64,000 nt of DNA, from positions 1 through 64,000 of the forward strand of contig NZ_JACJOO010000087.1 in assembly GCF_014695575.1 (NCBI RefSeq). Direction: 5' to 3'. Below are positions 61,849-64,000 of the stretch, piece after piece. Both the position numbers and the translations under genes were made by a program. The notes under the pieces were generated by a model. The model had not been told where the DNA came from. It did not search any database and saw only the letters and a list, made by a program, of their open reading frames with translations. Position 1 is the stretch's first letter, and every line of letters begins with the position of its first letter. The DNA comes from Leptolyngbya sp. FACHB-8. GTDB taxonomy: Bacteria; Cyanobacteriota; Cyanobacteriia; Elainellales; Elainellaceae.

Positions 61849-63258
61849 TTAGGATTGGGCGATCGCCTGCCGCTCATGGTGGCGACTGATCCGCCAAAAC
61901 CGCCAGGTTAAAAATAATGCAGCCCCGGCCAATCCGATCGCCAATCCCCACCAGAGCCCGACACTACCCATATGTTGGTGAAAACCGAGCCAGTAACCGC
62001 TGCTCAGACCGATGCCCCAGTAGCACAGAATGCCAACGAGCATGGGAACCCGAGTATCTTGAAGTCCTCGCAACGCGCCTGTGGCAGCAACCTGGATACC
62101 GTCGACCAGTTGGAACATAGCGGCAACGGCTAGCAAGCCTTCTGCCTGCATAACAACAGGAGTATTGCTCACCTCGTAAATGTCGAGATACAGGTCAACA
62201 ATAGTGGTGGGTATCGTCCAGATGGTAATGGCCATCACGAGCATGAACGCCATGCTGAGGCCAATGCCAACAAAGCCACTGATGCGAGCACCCCGGAAAT
62301 CTCGCTGGCCCAGCCTTTGACCTACCTGCACAGTCGTTGCCAGGGAGATGCCCATGGGCACAGTAAAGGTAATGGCAGCGGTTTGAATGGCGACTTGATG
62401 GGCAGCCAGGGCGACCGTTCCTAATTGCCCCACCAGGAACGTGGTGATGGTAAATAAACCTGCTTCCACCATAGCCAGCACGCCAATGGGAATGCCAATT
62501 TTCACGAGGCTGCCAAAAATCGCAGGTTCCCACTGCCCTAAGCGATGGAATATCCGATAGGGTTGGAAAACTGGATTCGTCAGGATAAAGATCACCAGAG
62601 CGACTAGCATGCCCCAGAAGGAAGCGGCACTGGCATAACCAATTCCCGCCAGCCCTAATTTCGGAAAGCCAAACTTACCAAACATGAGGATGTAGTTGCC
62701 CACAACATTCAGCGCTGTACCCAAAATGACGATGACCATGACAGGACGCGTCTGAGATAGGGCTGAGACGAAACTACGTAATACCCCAACCAGTAGACCG
62801 GGAACTATACCCCAGGCGATCGCCCGCAAATAAACCTGAGCCAAAACTGCGACGGATTCTTCTTGACCCAAAACTCGCAAAATGGGGGCCATGTTCCATA
62901 ACAGCAAAGTGACAGGGATGCCTAACAACAGCGCTAACCATAATCCCTGCCGCACGACAGATTGTACGGTAGCGTTGCGACCTGATCCAAAGGCTTCTGC
63001 TACCAGGGGGCTGACGGCAGAGACGATGGCTGTTGAAATGAGGAGTAGACAGATAAATACGGTTGCACCTAATCCCCCGGCAGCAATAACTTCACTGCCC
63101 AGCATCCCCATCATGACCGTATCAACAAATCCGGTGGCAGATTGGGCGAGCTGGGCTGCAGCCAGAGGGAGCGCAAGCCGGAAACAGCTTTCAAGTTCAG
63201 ACATCCACTTGGATTTCATGGATTCGGGGTTGTTTAAAGGATGCGATGGTAACGTCAT
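61849..63258 (-). CDS. MATE family multidrug/cation efflux protein (NorM-like)
   Basis: 469 residues with 12 membrane helices, in two related halves, of the Na+/H+-coupled multidrug exporter family. The N-terminal helix has LALPLAAAQLAQSATGFVDT and VMMGMLGSEVIAAGGLG; the second half starts GIPIGVLAMVEAGLFTITT with HQVAIQTAAITFTVPMGIS. Length is typical of NorM. The substrate cannot be predicted. The start is ATG 63258; internal ATGs at codons 14 and 19 are possible. It stands alone. Confidence 0.93.
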   Translation of the reverse strand: MTLPSHPLNNPESMKSKWMSELESCFRLALPLAAAQLAQSATGFVDTVMMGMLGSEVIAAGGLGATVFICLLLISTAIVSAVSPLVAEAFGSGRNATVQSVVRQGLWLALLLGIPVTLLLWNMAPILRVLGQEESVAVLAQVYLRAIAWGIVPGLLVGVLRSFVSALSQTRPVMVIVILGTALNVVGNYILMFGKFGFPKLGLAGIGYASAASFWGMLVALVIFILTNPVFQPYRIFHRLGQWEPAIFGSLVKIGIPIGVLAMVEAGLFTITTFLVGQLGTVALAAHQVAIQTAAITFTVPMGISLATTVQVGQRLGQRDFRGARISGFVGIGLSMAFMLVMAITIWTIPTTIVDLYLDIYEVSNTPVVMQAEGLLAVAAMFQLVDGIQVAATGALRGLQDTRVPMLVGILCYWGIGLSSGYWLGFHQHMGSVGLWWGLAIGLAGAALFLTWRFWRISRHHERQAIAQS

Positions 63259-63397
63259 AACCAGGGTTAAGGATCAACGGGTAGGCAGTCGATGTACTGG
63301 GTCGCAGTGAGAAAATTTCTTTAAGAAACGCCCCAGCCGTGCAGGTGTTGTGCCCAACGGACAGGACACTTTTGAGCGAGAAATTTTCTGGAAACAC

Positions 63398-63424
63398 AGG
63401 TTTTTCGTGAACAATGCTCACGAA
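63398..63424. repeat. Small hairpin upstream of MATE gene
   Basis: TTTTTCGTGA (63398-63407) pairs with TCACGAAAAA (63415-63424). It lies 140 bp upstream of the exporter start. Another stem, GATAATTCGTGC (63606-63617) with GCACGAATTATC (63625-63636), lies 18 bp past the stop of the gene at 63654 and could be its terminator. The remainder of 63259-63653 shows no gene. Confidence 0.55.
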
Positions 63425-63653
63425 AAATCACTGCTAGGGGGGTGCTAGCCCTCCTAAGGCAGGCCGTTTTCTAGCATGACAGGGATATTGTTACTTGGAC
63501 ACCTGCTATAGCAGGGTTGCCTAGGAAGGAAAGATTTGTTATGCGTAAAGTGCATAACCTATTAACTGTGCAAGCAGAGTCAGAATAAAGTTGCGCTGGA
63601 GCGTCGATAATTCGTGCAGGAAGCGCACGAATTATCAACATTTTGAGCCATGG

Positions 63654-64000
63654 CTAATGCCAGAGGCGATCGCTACCCAACCGAGACGCTGCTGTATTTG
63701 GCAGGGGTACTGTTGCGTTGCGACGGTTATGGTAACGTTCTTCCAACCAGCTCCGTACTTCGCTTTCGTCATAAAAGCGGGCCGAGCTGCGAGTGACGGG
63801 GTCATGGACGCGCCAATATAACACTCCGGCGTCATCTATACCGCGGAAGATGCGGGGTTCTCTGCTGTTGAGGGTGACGTCGGCAATCCATCGGGCGATC
63901 GCTCGAATTACACTCCAGCTTTTCCAACCATAGGAGTCCGGGTACAACTCAGCCGGAATCAGTTCTAATTCCCGATAGCGTTCAAGTTTGGAGGGTTTGG
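63654..64000 (-). CDS. Small protein, partial; paralogue of the one at 48495
   Basis: The frame is open to the window edge, so the start lies beyond 64000; a TTG at 63947 is the only start-like codon inside. At least 115 residues are seen. From 64000 inward the chain reads KPSKLERYRELELIPAEL, then YGWKSWSVIRAIARWIADVT, then FRGIDDAGVLYWRVHDPVTR and DESEVRSWLEERY. The last two blocks match the protein at 48495. The function is unknown. Confidence 0.7.
   Translation of the reverse strand, partial: KPSKLERYRELELIPAELYPDSYGWKSWSVIRAIARWIADVTLNSREPRIFRGIDDAGVLYWRVHDPVTRSSARFYDESEVRSWLEERYHNRRNATVPLPNTAASRLGSDRLWH

Overview
The window looks like chromosome of a cyanobacterium. The octamer GCGATCGC (HIP1) recurs throughout coding and intergenic DNA. 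Typical cyanobacterial families are present: a CHASE2 protein with a DUF928 partner, GAF and PAS hybrid kinases, a Zur-type operator on a zinc ABC transporter, and a patatin-free but CheA/CheC-rich signalling block. I cannot name the genus. Gene density is moderate because nearly every intergenic space holds long, almost perfect palindromes.

Layout. 1-2.7 kb: palindromes, a short response regulator and an unknown 181-residue protein. 2.7-9.0 kb: a TpsB/ShlB outer-membrane transporter, diverging from a triple-TIR/CHASE2 membrane receptor with a secreted DUF928 protein directly behind it. 9.2-15.6 kb: minus-strand envelope and carbohydrate genes (polytopic membrane protein, LPG-synthase-like flippase family protein, GH15 glucoamylase, a coiled-coil protein). 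15.9-19.7 kb: divergent znuA / znuCB with a Zur box between them, and a ZIP-like membrane protein. 20-23.2 kb: a large RTX repeat protein. 24.2 kb: a ZIP transporter. 25.4-30.3 kb: an unexpected class I HMG-CoA reductase, a UbiA prenyltransferase and a PEP-synthase/rifampin-phosphotransferase-like dikinase in one run. 32.3-37.3 kb: a YnjBCD-like ABC importer followed by a radical SAM enzyme. 37.6-47.2 kb: histidine kinase, class II aldolase, membrane proteins, cytochrome b561, GIY-YIG protein and leuB. 47.4-48.2 kb: three tandem tRNA-Val(UAC) genes, each with its own promoter, leader hairpin and terminator. 49-60.7 kb: LysR regulator, then a CheA-CheW-MCP-CheB-CheR operon facing a CheY-CheC-hybrid kinase operon. 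61-64 kb: coiled-coil protein, MATE exporter, and a small protein cut by the window edge.

The most striking non-genic content is a set of multi-armed palindromic elements. One family (B) is 132 bp with two internal perfect hairpins and 9-bp target duplications at three of four sites. A second (A) is 122 bp with 6-7 bp duplications. A third (D) is 95 bp with exchangeable hairpin cores. Arms differ in sequence between copies, yet both sides of each arm change together so pairing is kept. Copies are nested in each other, sit on a cheR stop codon, and separate the tRNA-Val copies. They behave like non-coding mobile elements (MITE-like) whose arms are kept palindromic by selection or by a copying mechanism.
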